From: Kyrpidia tusciae DSM 2912
Lineage (GTDB): Bacteria; Bacillota; Bacilli; Kyrpidiales; Kyrpidiaceae
Assembly (NCBI RefSeq): GCF_000092905.1
Contig: NC_014098.1
Coordinates: 2,046,001 to 2,110,000 of the forward strand
Direction of reading: 5' to 3'
Length of the DNA stretch: 64,000 nucleotides
Both the position numbers and the translations under genes were made by a program. Below are positions 17,736 through 26,281 of this stretch, piece after piece (the first letter of the stretch is position 1; the number at the start of each line of letters is the position of its first letter). The notes under the pieces are model-generated. The model had not been told where the DNA came from. It was given only the letters and a program-made list of their open reading frames with translations, and ran no database searches.

Positions 17736-17826
17736 GGGCCGCCGGCGATCAGGGACGGACGGATGTGCCCGGGGCCGGCGCCGGTGACGGCACCGGGAGC
17801 AACCCTCTCGAAAGGAGGTGACAAGT

Positions 17827-18084
17827 ATGGCGAAAAAGCGTCTTTTTATCGAGCAGTTGGAGGAGCGTCAGTCGACCTCGCCCCTGTTCGTCACCCCTGT
17901 GGATCCTTCGCTGATCATGACCACCATGATGGTCGGTGAAGAAGGCGGTCCGATTCATCCGCCGATCACCACCCAGGCCATCGGGGAAGAGGGGGGGATC
18001 ACGATGGCGTTCGGTGAAGAGGGCATGCACTTCACTTCGATGTTGTACGGCGAGGAAGGGGGGCATTTTATCCCCTTGGGGTGA
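17827..18084 (+). CDS. Candidate graspetide precursor peptide with four GEEG repeats
   Basis: This 85-residue peptide has a charged leader (MAKKRLFIEQLEERQ; helix-forming) and a core of four repeats: TTMMVGEEGG (32-41), TTQAIGEEGG (48-57), ITMAFGEEGM (58-67) and TSMLYGEEGG (70-79). Each puts one or two Thr/Ser hydroxyls three to four residues before a Gly-Glu-Glu-Gly acceptor, the donor-acceptor pairing used by ATP-grasp ligases for omega-ester links. There are no Lys residues in the core, so esters rather than amides are expected. The ribosome binding site AAAGGAGG is near-perfect, and the gene is closed by a strong terminator, consistent with high expression. A GTG at 17818 is an unlikely alternative start. 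Confidence 0.82.
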   Translation: MAKKRLFIEQLEERQSTSPLFVTPVDPSLIMTTMMVGEEGGPIHPPITTQAIGEEGGITMAFGEEGMHFTSMLYGEEGGHFIPLG

Positions 18085-18101
18085 TCCGCTGTCTCTCGCG
18101 A

Positions 18102-18154
18102 GGCTGTCCCAAAAGGGGCGTGAAACGGCCCGATGGGGACAGCCCCGATTTTTT
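18102..18154 (+). terminator. Intrinsic terminator after the RiPP precursor gene
   Basis: GGCTGTCCC at 18102-18110 pairs with GGGACAGCC at 18136-18144, followed by TTTTTT at 18149-18154. It lies 18 bases after the precursor stop codon. Confidence 0.8.
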
Positions 18155-18435
18155 GACGGTCGTCCATGAAGTGATGATTGTCTTGTAAACCTGAATCCGT
18201 GATATTTTGGCAGCGGGGATAGCGCCCTGCCGGCGGTCGCAAACCCGATCCTTGTCGCGCATAGCCAAGGCTTTGCGCGAGAAACGCTTTCGGAGAACGA
18301 ACGATCCGATGATTTTACTCGTTGATGGAGAGCATCGAGAAGACATGCTGGTTCAAAGCTCACGGTCGAATGAGGGGATTCAAGGGATGCCATACCCGCG
18401 GCCCTCCCCAGCAGGGCCGAAAGACGTCCCGCATC

Positions 18436-19137
18436 TTACTCAGAGGGCTCCAAGATGGCATCCGTTCCGTCATGGCTGTCCAATTGACTCGCGAAGCTCC
18501 CGATCCGGCGAATGTAGCTGGCAAAAGCTCTCTCCTTTTGCCTGCGCATCAGTCGCTCCAGTTCCTCGGCATCCCGTTTGCGCAGAGCTTGGACCATGGC
18601 CCGGTGTTCTTCCTGGGATGTGGGCATGGAATCCGGGGTTTGCACAAAGATCCAACGTGAACGGGCCGAACGTTCCCAGACGGTGATCACGATGCGAAAA
18701 AGCTCTTTCCAAGGCGAAAGCTCGTATAGGGAACGGTGAAATTCGTAGTTGAGGCGGCTGTACTGGGCCGTATTGTTCTGTTCGATACATTGATCCATTT
18801 CATCCACCAGCCGTTGAAGTCGCTCAACGTCTTCCTCCGTCACCCCCCTCACCGCTGTACGCGCCAAAATCGGTTCCAATGCCAGGCGAATGGTGAACAA
18901 CTCCTCCAACTCTTCCACCCGCACCGGCGCGACCCGGGCACCGACAAAAGGCGTGTTTTCCACCCAACCTTCAGCCTCCAACCGCCGTACGGCCTCTCGC
19001 ACAGGTATCGGACTGGTGCCGAGTTCACGGGCGAGCTGGTCGACCACCAGGCGCTCTCCCGGGGCCATCTCTCCCGACAGGATGACTTCTTTCAGTTTTT
19101 CATAGACCCACTCGGAACGCGTAACTGGCATCCGCAC
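18436..19137 (-). CDS. GntR-family (FadR-type) transcriptional regulator
   Basis: This 233-residue protein has an N-terminal winged helix-turn-helix (ARELGTSPIPVREAVRRLEAEGWVE, the GntR signature). It is followed by an all-helical FCD effector domain with the metal-binding pattern of that family (IRLALEPILARTAV, NYEFHRSLYELS, EEHRAMVQALRKRD). FadR-type regulators usually repress catabolic operons until an acid metabolite binds. The GTG at 19137 has GAGAGG nine bases upstream; ATG 19131 is also possible. It is the last gene on the aromatic degradation side, so it is the obvious candidate to control that island. Confidence 0.9.
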   Translation of the reverse strand: MRMPVTRSEWVYEKLKEVILSGEMAPGERLVVDQLARELGTSPIPVREAVRRLEAEGWVENTPFVGARVAPVRVEELEELFTIRLALEPILARTAVRGVTEEDVERLQRLVDEMDQCIEQNNTAQYSRLNYEFHRSLYELSPWKELFRIVITVWERSARSRWIFVQTPDSMPTSQEEHRAMVQALRKRDAEELERLMRRQKERAFASYIRRIGSFASQLDSHDGTDAILEPSE

Positions 19138-19322
19138 TAGATATAACCTCTCTTTTGGACCGGTTTGGCCACTGGGCTTACGCTGTTCGCAGCCGTCCAT
19201 ATCATGCTTTCGTCTTGTTGACTCCCAAAACCTTCTTTTTCTATTTTGCAATGAAACCGGCAAGAACGCAATCATCCGACAAACCTCTCGGCGAAAGACC
19301 ATCGATCGTGGCCGGCGCAGGA

Positions 19323-20099
19323 TCACCGTTGGATGACGACAGTACCCAGCCATCCGAAATCGCCCCCGACCCGGCTTCCCGGATTCAGCACCAACGGCGC
19401 CGTCATCCCGCCGGTGAGAACCACCGATCCGGTCGGCACAGACCGCCCGAACCGGGCCAATTCCGCCGCCAGCCAGGAGACCGCCGCCAGCGGGCTTCCC
19501 ATCACGGCCGTGCTCACGCCGGTGAACTCCTGACTGCCGTCACTCAATGTCACCCTCAGGCTCTCGAAGGAGACACCGGCGGGGTCCTGCCACTCGCCCA
19601 GCACGACTCCGGCCGCCGACGAGTTATCGGCCGTATTATCGAGAAACGTGAATCGAAAGTCTCGGTACCGGGAATCGACGATTTCCAGTGCGGGCGCCAC
19701 CCCTGTGACCGCAGCAGCCACCTGATCTCGACTCAACTCGGCGCCTGACAACTCGCGTCCGAGACGCAGGGCAATCTCCGGCTCCACCCGCGGGTGAATC
19801 CACTCATCCCGTCCTTTTGCGGGTGAAACCTGCACCATGCTCGCCGTCAGAATGCCGTAATTGGGATACCCGATACCCATGGCACGGCGCATCTCCTCGC
19901 TGGTGAACCCCAGTTTAAACCCGATGGGACGGTCTCCGGCAGCGAGGTGGAACTCGATCAGTTGATCCTGGATGGCATACGCATCATTCACCGTCATTTC
20001 CGGCCACTCCGTCGTCAGCGGCGAAATCGTCCGCCGCTGACAGCGCGCCTCCCACAGCCGCCGCGCCATCTCCCGATGTCGTGGCCCCAAAGCCCCCAC
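19323..20099 (-). CDS. 2-oxopent-4-enoate hydratase / 4-oxalocrotonate decarboxylase family
   Basis: This protein of ~258 residues belongs to the MhpD/DmpH/XylJ fold. Conserved blocks visible are GFKLGFTSEEMRRAMGI, HPRVEPEIALRLGREL (Glu metal ligands), APALEIVDSRYRDF, DNTADNSSAAGVVLGE and LTGGMTAPLVLNPG. The hydratase adds water to 2-hydroxypenta-2,4-dienoate in the meta-cleavage pathway; the decarboxylase subgroup has almost the same sequence, and I cannot separate them here. GTG 20099 is preceded by several GGAGG-like stretches; an in-frame ATG at 20120 is possible. It lies between the regulator gene and a decayed transporter. Confidence 0.82.
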   Translation of the reverse strand: MGALGPRHREMARRLWEARCQRRTISPLTTEWPEMTVNDAYAIQDQLIEFHLAAGDRPIGFKLGFTSEEMRRAMGIGYPNYGILTASMVQVSPAKGRDEWIHPRVEPEIALRLGRELSGAELSRDQVAAAVTGVAPALEIVDSRYRDFRFTFLDNTADNSSAAGVVLGEWQDPAGVSFESLRVTLSDGSQEFTGVSTAVMGSPLAAVSWLAAELARFGRSVPTGSVVLTGGMTAPLVLNPGSRVGGDFGWLGTVVIQR

Positions 20100-20260
20100 G
20101 TTCCTCCGCCCCCTCCTCATTGCATGAATAGGATTTCTCCACCATCCACCATGGAGATGAAGCCGCGCGGGCCGCAAAGCCCACGGGTCCTCTCTCCTGC
20201 CAAAACGGGTACCGTCCGTGCGGTTTGGCACCGATACGGTGCGATGCGCCTCACACTTTT

Positions 20261-20840
20261 CTGATGGATAACGCAATCATCAACACCGCACCGATCACGC
20301 CCAGCCCAACAAGAAAGAACAACCCCCCGTTATACGAACCGCCGCTCAACTGGATGAAATATCCGATGATCGTTGGGACGAAGGCCGAAAAAATCTGTGA
20401 GACGCCGTTCATCACTCCGGCGGCCGCGCCGACGTCACCCCGGGGTCAACCGTTGCAAAATCGCCCAGAAAGACGAGATGCCGATCCCGATGCTCCCGAC
20501 GCCCAGTGCGAGAAAATACGCACTCATCCGATGGTCCGTGACACTCGCGGCGGGCCAGATCGACACGGACGCCAGGATGAGCGCGACCGCCACAAACGGT
20601 GCACGATGTTTGGCGCGATCGGACACGGAACCGAACACCAGGACAAAAACGCTGCCGACAAGATAAGGCAAGGAAGCGAAAACACCAAAATCCGAAAATG
20701 AAAAGTGCCGGATGTCTTGAAGATATTCTGGCAACCATGCGATCATGCCGAACGTTTTTGGCGCCCATCCTTTCGCCGGCGCGCCCCAAAAGGAGATTCG
20801 CGATTCCATATGCGAGTAAAAACGCCGTATTTAACAATCC
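20261..20840 (-). pseudogene. Decayed MFS transporter
   Basis: Reading leftwards, an N-terminal piece (LNTAFLLAYGIANLLLGRAGERMGAKN) is followed, in another frame, by the second half of an MFS permease (PKTFGMIAWLPEYLQD, FASLPYLVGSVFVLVFGSVSDR). The frame breaks again at a CCCCGGGGT stretch near 20440-20450 and resumes as DVGAAAGVMNGVSQIFSAF to a final SIRKV stop near 20261. About half of the ~430 residues expected are missing. It probably once imported an aromatic acid or a pathway intermediate. Confidence 0.8.
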
Positions 20841-20845
20841 GGATT

Positions 20846-21964
20846 CTAACTGAATTCAAGAGCTCGGCGCGCCTCATTGCAGACCAAGGGCTCCGGATCC
20901 CTCAACAGCCGTTCGGCTTCCTGCCGTCCTCCCACGCGAACCGCCGCCCAGGAGGCGGTCGCACGGACCAGAGGGCTCGGATCCTCACATCCCATCCGAA
21001 TGAGGGGGAGATAAGCCGAATCACGTGTATTGCCCAGCACAATGAGCGCATTGCGTGCCATTCGGGGCCGACCCGCCCGTTCAAAGGCACTTTGGGCATA
21101 TTTTTGCGCAAACATGTGAATGGGCAGCGTAAGAAAATCCGACAAATCAGGATGGGCGAGTTCCGGTTCGGGCTCGTACCCTTCCCAAAACCGTTCGGCT
21201 TCCGGCGTCCACGGGCACACCTCCTGACATTCGTCGCACCCGAACAACCAACTGCCGAGCCCGTCCCACACCTCCGGGGGAATGAGATCCAAATGCTGAG
21301 TCGTCCAATACGAGATGCACCGGTTGGCATCCAGAGTGCCGTCTCCCAGCAGGGCCCCCGTGGGACAGCGATCGAGACAGCGACGGCATCGGCCGCACCG
21401 GAACGGATGCTCCGGTGCGGCCTCCACCTCAAAGTCGGTGAGCAACACGGCCAACGTCATGTACGATCCCCACTCGGGATGAAGGAGCATCCCGTTCCGG
21501 CCGATCCAGCCCAAACCCGCCCCTGCGCCGTAACTCCGGAAAGAGAGCGGCCCCTGCTCCACATAATCGCGGCAACGCCCACCCAAACGGTGGCAGATTT
21601 CCTTCAATTCGTCCAGGTGCGGCTGCACCCGCCGCTGAATGTAATCCTGTTCACGCATCCAAAAAATGCGGCCCACGCGGCCGATGCGGACTCCCCCGGG
21701 GGGCGGCCCCGGATCCGGAAACCTATGGGGGGCCGCCAAAACGAGGACACTGCGGGCCCATGCCAGGCGCGACCGAGGGGCAAGGCGCACCTCCACGTTT
21801 CGCGCGAGTTGGCCCATTCCGGCCTGCCGCCTGTCCGCAATCCAGGCGCGATATCTGTCCACGACGGATGGAGGCAAGTCGACCGGGGCCCATGCCGCCA
21901 GAAATCCCCGCGCCTCGGCGTCCTGTTGCAAAGTTACGGCAGCCGACTCCACTGGGCCAAACAC
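20846..21964 (-). CDS. QueG-like cobalamin/4Fe-4S epoxyqueuosine reductase family protein
   Basis: This 372-residue protein has two ferredoxin-type cluster motifs, CGRCRRCLDRCP and CDECQEVCP, after an N-terminal cobalamin-binding reductase domain (SYGAGAGLGWIGRNGMLLHPEWGS is the conserved core). The C-terminal ~70 residues look like a HEAT/PBS-lyase repeat (GNTRDSAYLPLIRMGCEDPSPLVR). QueG reduces epoxyqueuosine in tRNA and is related to reductive dehalogenases. Its place inside a catabolic island is unusual, so it could be the housekeeping enzyme by chance or a paralogue with another substrate. Confidence 0.85.
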   Translation of the reverse strand: MFGPVESAAVTLQQDAEARGFLAAWAPVDLPPSVVDRYRAWIADRRQAGMGQLARNVEVRLAPRSRLAWARSVLVLAAPHRFPDPGPPPGGVRIGRVGRIFWMREQDYIQRRVQPHLDELKEICHRLGGRCRDYVEQGPLSFRSYGAGAGLGWIGRNGMLLHPEWGSYMTLAVLLTDFEVEAAPEHPFRCGRCRRCLDRCPTGALLGDGTLDANRCISYWTTQHLDLIPPEVWDGLGSWLFGCDECQEVCPWTPEAERFWEGYEPEPELAHPDLSDFLTLPIHMFAQKYAQSAFERAGRPRMARNALIVLGNTRDSAYLPLIRMGCEDPSPLVRATASWAAVRVGGRQEAERLLRDPEPLVCNEARRALEFS

Positions 21965-21975
21965 GCCAATCCCCC

Positions 21976-23040
21976 CTAAGGTTGAATCAAGACCTTCATC
22001 GCGCCGTCCAACTTGTCGGCAAACACCCGGTAGGCCTCGCCCACCTCATCCAGTGAAAAACGATGGTGAAACAATGGCCTCGGGTCGATCACCCCTTCCA
22101 GCAACAAACGATGAGCCTCCCACAGATACGGCTGCACGTTGGCAAAACCGTTCATATGCAGCGTGAGATCTCGAAGAAAGACATCGGCGAGATTCAGGTT
22201 GAATCGGTCGCTGGTGAACACGCCGATCGCTGCGACGGTGCCGCCCGGCCGGACCAAATCGAGCGAAAGCTGCAGACTTTCCGGTTCGCCCACGATCTCA
22301 ATGACCTTATCGACGCCCCGCCCTCCCGTGGCCTGGCGAACATGTTCCAGTGCCCCGGGATCGCCTGGGTCGAGAACGTCGACTCCGAATCGTTCTTTCA
22401 CATACTCTCGGCGGTGAAGGACCGGGTCAAAGGCAAACACCCGTCCCGGACCGCGATGAAGGGCCAGTTCCAGGGTCAGAAATCCCGTCGGTCCGAGGCC
22501 GACCACGGCCAGGGATTCGCCGAGCTGGACATCGGCCAAACGATTGCCGATGATGGCCGACGGCAGATTGCATGAGAGCGTCAGGACCTGCTCGTCGGCC
22601 AACCCCCCGTCCACTTTGATCGCATGGGCATCGGCGTACGGGATCACGAGGTATTCGGCCTGGGTCCCGTTCAAATCGCCAAACGCCGTACCAAATCCGT
22701 ACACCGCCTTGCCGGTGGTGGTGCAATGGGCCGTTTGGCCGACTCGGCACATGTAGCACTCCCCGCAGGAAGCCGAATACGCCATGGTCACCCGATCGCC
22801 GGGCTTAAAATTGCCCACCGCCTTGCCGACCTCGACCACTTCCCCGGACAATTCGTGGCCCAGGCGGGACTTGCCCCTTTCCAATATGCCATCCAGGGTT
22901 CCGCGATACAGATGCAGATCCGAGCCGCAAATGGATGTGGCGCGCACTTTCACGAGCATCTCATGCTCCGCTCGGATGCCCGGACTCGCAACTTCAACAA
23001 TCCGCACGTCACGGGGACCGTAATACACCGCCGCCTTCAT
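21976..23040 (-). CDS. Zinc-dependent alcohol dehydrogenase (threonine dehydrogenase-like)
   Basis: This 354-residue medium-chain dehydrogenase carries the catalytic zinc ligands in SICGSDLHLY and GHELSGEVVEVG. The structural zinc site is partly kept, with three Cys visible (CGECYMCRVGQTAHC). The Rossmann motif is VVGLGPTGFLTLELAL. It oxidises alcohols to aldehydes with NAD(P)+; in this island a benzyl-alcohol or side-chain alcohol substrate is plausible but unproven. The ATG at 23040 overlaps the end of the DUF5519 gene by four bases, so it is in the monooxygenase operon. Confidence 0.88.
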   Translation of the reverse strand: MKAAVYYGPRDVRIVEVASPGIRAEHEMLVKVRATSICGSDLHLYRGTLDGILERGKSRLGHELSGEVVEVGKAVGNFKPGDRVTMAYSASCGECYMCRVGQTAHCTTTGKAVYGFGTAFGDLNGTQAEYLVIPYADAHAIKVDGGLADEQVLTLSCNLPSAIIGNRLADVQLGESLAVVGLGPTGFLTLELALHRGPGRVFAFDPVLHRREYVKERFGVDVLDPGDPGALEHVRQATGGRGVDKVIEIVGEPESLQLSLDLVRPGGTVAAIGVFTSDRFNLNLADVFLRDLTLHMNGFANVQPYLWEAHRLLLEGVIDPRPLFHHRFSLDEVGEAYRVFADKLDGAMKVLIQP

Positions 23041-23582
23041 GGATGTCCTCCTTCCTGGTCTGGCTCGACAATCCATCCGCGGGCATAACAATAGCCCGCC
23101 TGGACAATGTTCCACACCGTCTCCAGTTCCCGTTCATCCCGCGGCGCATAGGCGATGAGATTCTGAGGAGGCAAAACCCCGGCCATATAGCGCACCAGCG
23201 GGTGAATACACGCCCAACCCTTTTGCAGAACCGGCTCGCCCCACTCCGGCATCAGGGGCACGTGGACACTCCCGTCCGTTCGAATCAGCGCAAATTCCCG
23301 GCCCCGGATAAACGCTTCCGGTTGCCCCTCCGCCAACGATTCGTCCAACACCAGGGCCATGGCCGGAACTGACAGCTCCGTCGGCCGGATTTCCACACCG
23401 GTCAACCCGGCCGCTCTCCGCAGCAGCTCTTCCCGCAGGTTCGGCGGAGACACGTCCTCCTGCTGCAGACATGGATACCGCACGTCAATGCGGGGAGGCC
23501 GCCCCGGGCGCGGCGGCAACTCCCTGAGCATCGGCGGCAAATCCTTCGAGATCCGCACCCGTTTTTCAGCCAAAGCTATCAT
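23037..23582 (-). CDS. DUF5519 (luciferase-domain) family protein
   Basis: This 181-residue protein has the DUF5519 pattern as I remember it: PPRPGRPP near the N-terminus, LREELLRRAAGL, EAFIRGREFALI, GSVHVPLM, KGWACIHPL and YAPRDERELETVWNIVQAGY. The name comes from weak similarity to luciferase-related domains; no enzymatic role is established to my knowledge. It starts inside the end of the reductase gene (17-base overlap) and overlaps the dehydrogenase gene, so it is clearly co-translated with the monooxygenase genes. Confidence 0.72.
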   Translation of the reverse strand: MIALAEKRVRISKDLPPMLRELPPRPGRPPRIDVRYPCLQQEDVSPPNLREELLRRAAGLTGVEIRPTELSVPAMALVLDESLAEGQPEAFIRGREFALIRTDGSVHVPLMPEWGEPVLQKGWACIHPLVRYMAGVLPPQNLIAYAPRDERELETVWNIVQAGYCYARGWIVEPDQEGGHP

Positions 23583-24567
23583 AGTGCACCCGGGTGATGG
23601 GCACCCCCCGCTCCTCCAGCAACGCAAGCACCGCCTGCACCATCACGGGCGGCCCGGCCATATAAAATTCATGCTCGTCCCACGGCTCCTTCAACCGGCG
23701 CACCAAGGCATCGGTCACCAACCCCACCTCACCCTCCCACCCGGCATCGCCTTCATTGACGGCGGGGATCACCTGCGCCTGGGAAAACGAACGCGTCAGC
23801 TCCCGCAACTCATCCAGGCAGACCAGATCCCCGGGCGTCCGCGCACCGTAGAAGATCATCAGGCCGTTCCCCCTTCGATCACCCCGGGACGTCCACTCCC
23901 GGGTGAGGCCGAGGATCGGGGCAATGCCCGTCCCGCCCGCCACAAACACCAGCGGTCGGGACGTCTCCCGGAGATAGGCCGCTCCGTAGGGCAACTCCAG
24001 GGTTAACTCCGCCCCGGGAGACAAAGCGAATAACGTCTGACTCCCCGGTCCGTTCGGATACCGGCGGGCAATCAACTCCATCTCCCGGGTGCCCGGCAGA
24101 TTGGCCATCGAATACGCCCGCCGCAGTCCATCGCCGAGATGGAGGATGGCGTACTGCCCCGGCCGGTAATCGGCCGGGCGATCGAGCTGAAAACGAAAAC
24201 GCGCCACTTCGGGAGCCAGAGTTTCCACATCGGCCAATACCGCATGATACTCGGATGTATTTAAATTTTCCGGAGGTCCGTCCAGCACCCGCGCCTCCAG
24301 CACCACATCGCTCTCGGGCACGCTCTGACAGAGAATCACGCGCCGGCGCCGCCGGTCCCGCTCCGAGAGAGCGGGCGCTTCCGGAAACAGGCACCGCACC
24401 TGGCCTTCCGCCAGCGTCGCTTTACACGTGCCGCAACTGCCCCATCCGCATTCAAAGGGAAGCCAAATGCCCGCCCGCCGGGCGGCGGCAAGGATCGTCT
24501 CGCCGCCTTTCACCGTGAAGCTATGACCCGAAGGCTTGAGGGTCACTTCGCGCGCCCCCATGATCAT
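23566..24567 (-). CDS. tmoF: Toluene/benzene monooxygenase NADH reductase (TmoF-like)
   Basis: This 333-residue electron-transfer flavoprotein has an N-terminal plant-type [2Fe-2S] domain (CGWGSCGTCKATL plus a distant Cys in VILCQS). An FAD-binding barrel follows (RAYSMANLPG), then an NAD-binding domain (FVAGGTGIAPILGLTREW and FYMAGPPVMV). It takes electrons from NADH and passes them to the Rieske ferredoxin of the monooxygenase. Its ATG overlaps the TmoE stop. Length and domain order match the family. Confidence 0.94.
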   Translation of the reverse strand: MIMGAREVTLKPSGHSFTVKGGETILAAARRAGIWLPFECGWGSCGTCKATLAEGQVRCLFPEAPALSERDRRRRRVILCQSVPESDVVLEARVLDGPPENLNTSEYHAVLADVETLAPEVARFRFQLDRPADYRPGQYAILHLGDGLRRAYSMANLPGTREMELIARRYPNGPGSQTLFALSPGAELTLELPYGAAYLRETSRPLVFVAGGTGIAPILGLTREWTSRGDRRGNGLMIFYGARTPGDLVCLDELRELTRSFSQAQVIPAVNEGDAGWEGEVGLVTDALVRRLKEPWDEHEFYMAGPPVMVQAVLALLEERGVPITRVHYDSFG

Positions 24568-25574
24568 TCGAGGCCGATCTGCACCAAGAAGTCCTTGTGG
24601 CTGGTGCGGACCGCCTCAACCACCTCCCCGGGTTGCGCCGGCCGGGGCCCCTCTGCAAACAAGGGAGCGAGCCCCTCCACGGCCCGGTATGCCAGAGGCG
24701 TCCACTTCTCCACCCAACCCTTGAGCAGCGACCGGTGGTCCGGCTGCCGTTCCACGGCATAGCTGACCAGAGCCGCCGTCCAGCGCCCGCAGCGCCGGCT
24801 GTCAAGGTCAAAGTCATCGTGCATCAGCGCCAGCAGATCATCTCCGGTGCGCCGGGCCATGTCGGCAAACTGCTGATTGAACAGGGCATCGTACACCGGC
24901 TTGACGACCAGGTTGAGAGCGGCAAAAGACTCGCCCCAGTCATAGGCGACCAGTAGCTTTTCCAGCAACTCTCTCAGCGGCTGCCAGTGCGGATCATCTT
25001 CCCAGATCGCCCGGGTCCGCCCGGAGTCCGCCAGGTGTTCCCCATGATCCAGCGACAGGGCTTTGGCGAGGTACGCGCAGCGCTGCACCCGCCGCATTTC
25101 ATCGGCACCTTGAAAGTACCCCGCGTTCGTAATATAAGCGGACGGCGCCATCTGTGCCATGTACAGAGCCACCATTTGGAGGACATGGCCCGAAAAGCGG
25201 CTCGGGATGTACAACCGCTCGAGCACATCCACCCAACGTCGCGAGAGGCGGGAGTAATACTCTTGTCGTTCGAACTCGTCGATCAGATTGTCCAAGTAAC
25301 TCTCCCGCTCTTTTTGCAGTTGGACATAATCCCGATACGTCAAACGGTCCGGATCCCGGAACGCCTCCCAATCGTCCACTTGAAACGGTGACTCTTCCCG
25401 GTACTGTCGGTACCACCGATTGATCGGAGCTTCCGGATCCAGCTCAAAAGGAGCGGGGGAGCGGCGAAAATGGTAATGCAGGCGGTGGCTGACCGCTTCA
25501 TACTCACTGGGGACCCGTCGTTCCGTCCATAAGCTCCACGCCTTTGTACGGCGCCGTTCGCGCACTTGAGCCAT
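24564..25574 (-). CDS. tmoE: Toluene/benzene monooxygenase hydroxylase beta subunit (TmoE-like)
   Basis: This 336-residue helical subunit is a paralogue of the alpha subunit without di-iron ligands. Recognisable segments are YRQYREESPFQVDDWEAFRDP, LTYRDYVQLQ, and the helical bundle around MAQMAPSAYITNAGYFQGADEMRR. It packs against TmoA in the (alpha-beta-gamma)2 hydroxylase. The ATG at 25574 begins two bases after the TmoD stop, and the coding sequence overlaps tmoF, so the set is tightly coupled. Confidence 0.93.
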   Translation of the reverse strand: MAQVRERRRTKAWSLWTERRVPSEYEAVSHRLHYHFRRSPAPFELDPEAPINRWYRQYREESPFQVDDWEAFRDPDRLTYRDYVQLQKERESYLDNLIDEFERQEYYSRLSRRWVDVLERLYIPSRFSGHVLQMVALYMAQMAPSAYITNAGYFQGADEMRRVQRCAYLAKALSLDHGEHLADSGRTRAIWEDDPHWQPLRELLEKLLVAYDWGESFAALNLVVKPVYDALFNQQFADMARRTGDDLLALMHDDFDLDSRRCGRWTAALVSYAVERQPDHRSLLKGWVEKWTPLAYRAVEGLAPLFAEGPRPAQPGEVVEAVRTSHKDFLVQIGLE

Positions 25575-25575
25575 C

Positions 25576-25875
25576 TTAATCCTCCCTTTCCAAATAGAAC
25601 AAAACTTCGTCGTCGCCGATATATCGTATCCGACCCGCAAATGACACGAGCTCAGGTTCAATTCGGGAGAGGGTGATAGGACGTCCCAACGCCTCCTGCA
25701 GACTCTTGCGAGTAATTCGGCATCGCTGAGGAGTGTGAATACGGATGTATCCGCCGCGGTCGTCCACAAAAACCTCCACTCCGGGATTGTCCGCCTCAAT
25801 GGCGGCGACCAGCGCTTCGGCCAGCTCCGGGTCCCGGACCACGGGCCCCACCAATTTCACGCGTTCATTGGCCAT
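25576..25875 (-). CDS. tmoD: Monooxygenase coupling/effector protein (TmoD/MmoB-like)
   Basis: This is a 99-residue cofactor-free effector. The family pattern VGPVVRDPELAEALVAAIEADNPG, followed by VFVDDRGGYIRIHTP, is plain. It docks on the hydroxylase and tunes O2 activation and electron transfer. Good ribosome binding site (GGAGGT) before the ATG at 25875. It sits between the Rieske and beta-subunit genes, as in tmoABCDEF. Confidence 0.93.
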   Translation of the reverse strand: MANERVKLVGPVVRDPELAEALVAAIEADNPGVEVFVDDRGGYIRIHTPQRCRITRKSLQEALGRPITLSRIEPELVSFAGRIRYIGDDEVLFYLERED

Positions 25876-25912
25876 ACCCCCGACCTCCTTTGCCGTCCAT
25901 ACGGCTCGATTT

Positions 25913-26281
25913 CTACTGGGCCGTGCACCGATTGTAGCGCCGCCCTTCTCCTTCGGGAAACCCCACGTACACCTGATCGTCCTCCACCTTCACCTCGTAA
26001 GTGTACAGGCGACAGTTCTTCGGATTCACGCCGTTTCCCGTCGCGGCGTCGAACTGCCAACGATGAGCCATACAGGTGAGCGTTCCGTTTTTTAATTCCC
26101 CGTCGGCCAAAGGGATCTCTTGGTGCGGGCAGATCCCCTGATACGCCACGATCTTCCCCCCGGGCAGGTGGATCACCAGCACCCGCTCCCCCTCGACGTC
26201 CACATCCAACATTTCGCCTTCCCACAGTTCATCCAGGCTGAAAACGGGAAACCAGCGGATCGCCCGCACCTCATTCATCAT
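25913..26281 (-). CDS. tmoC: Rieske-type [2Fe-2S] ferredoxin of the monooxygenase (TmoC-like)
   Basis: This 122-residue ferredoxin carries one Rieske centre: CPHQEIPL and CMAHRWQFDA give the Cys-x-His and Cys-x2-His ligand pairs. It shuttles electrons from the TmoF reductase to the hydroxylase. The start ATG-ATG overlaps the tmoB stop by several bases, indicating translational coupling. The second ATG (26278) is equally possible. Confidence 0.94.
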   Translation of the reverse strand: MMNEVRAIRWFPVFSLDELWEGEMLDVDVEGERVLVIHLPGGKIVAYQGICPHQEIPLADGELKNGTLTCMAHRWQFDAATGNGVNPKNCRLYTYEVKVEDDQVYVGFPEGEGRRYNRCTAQ

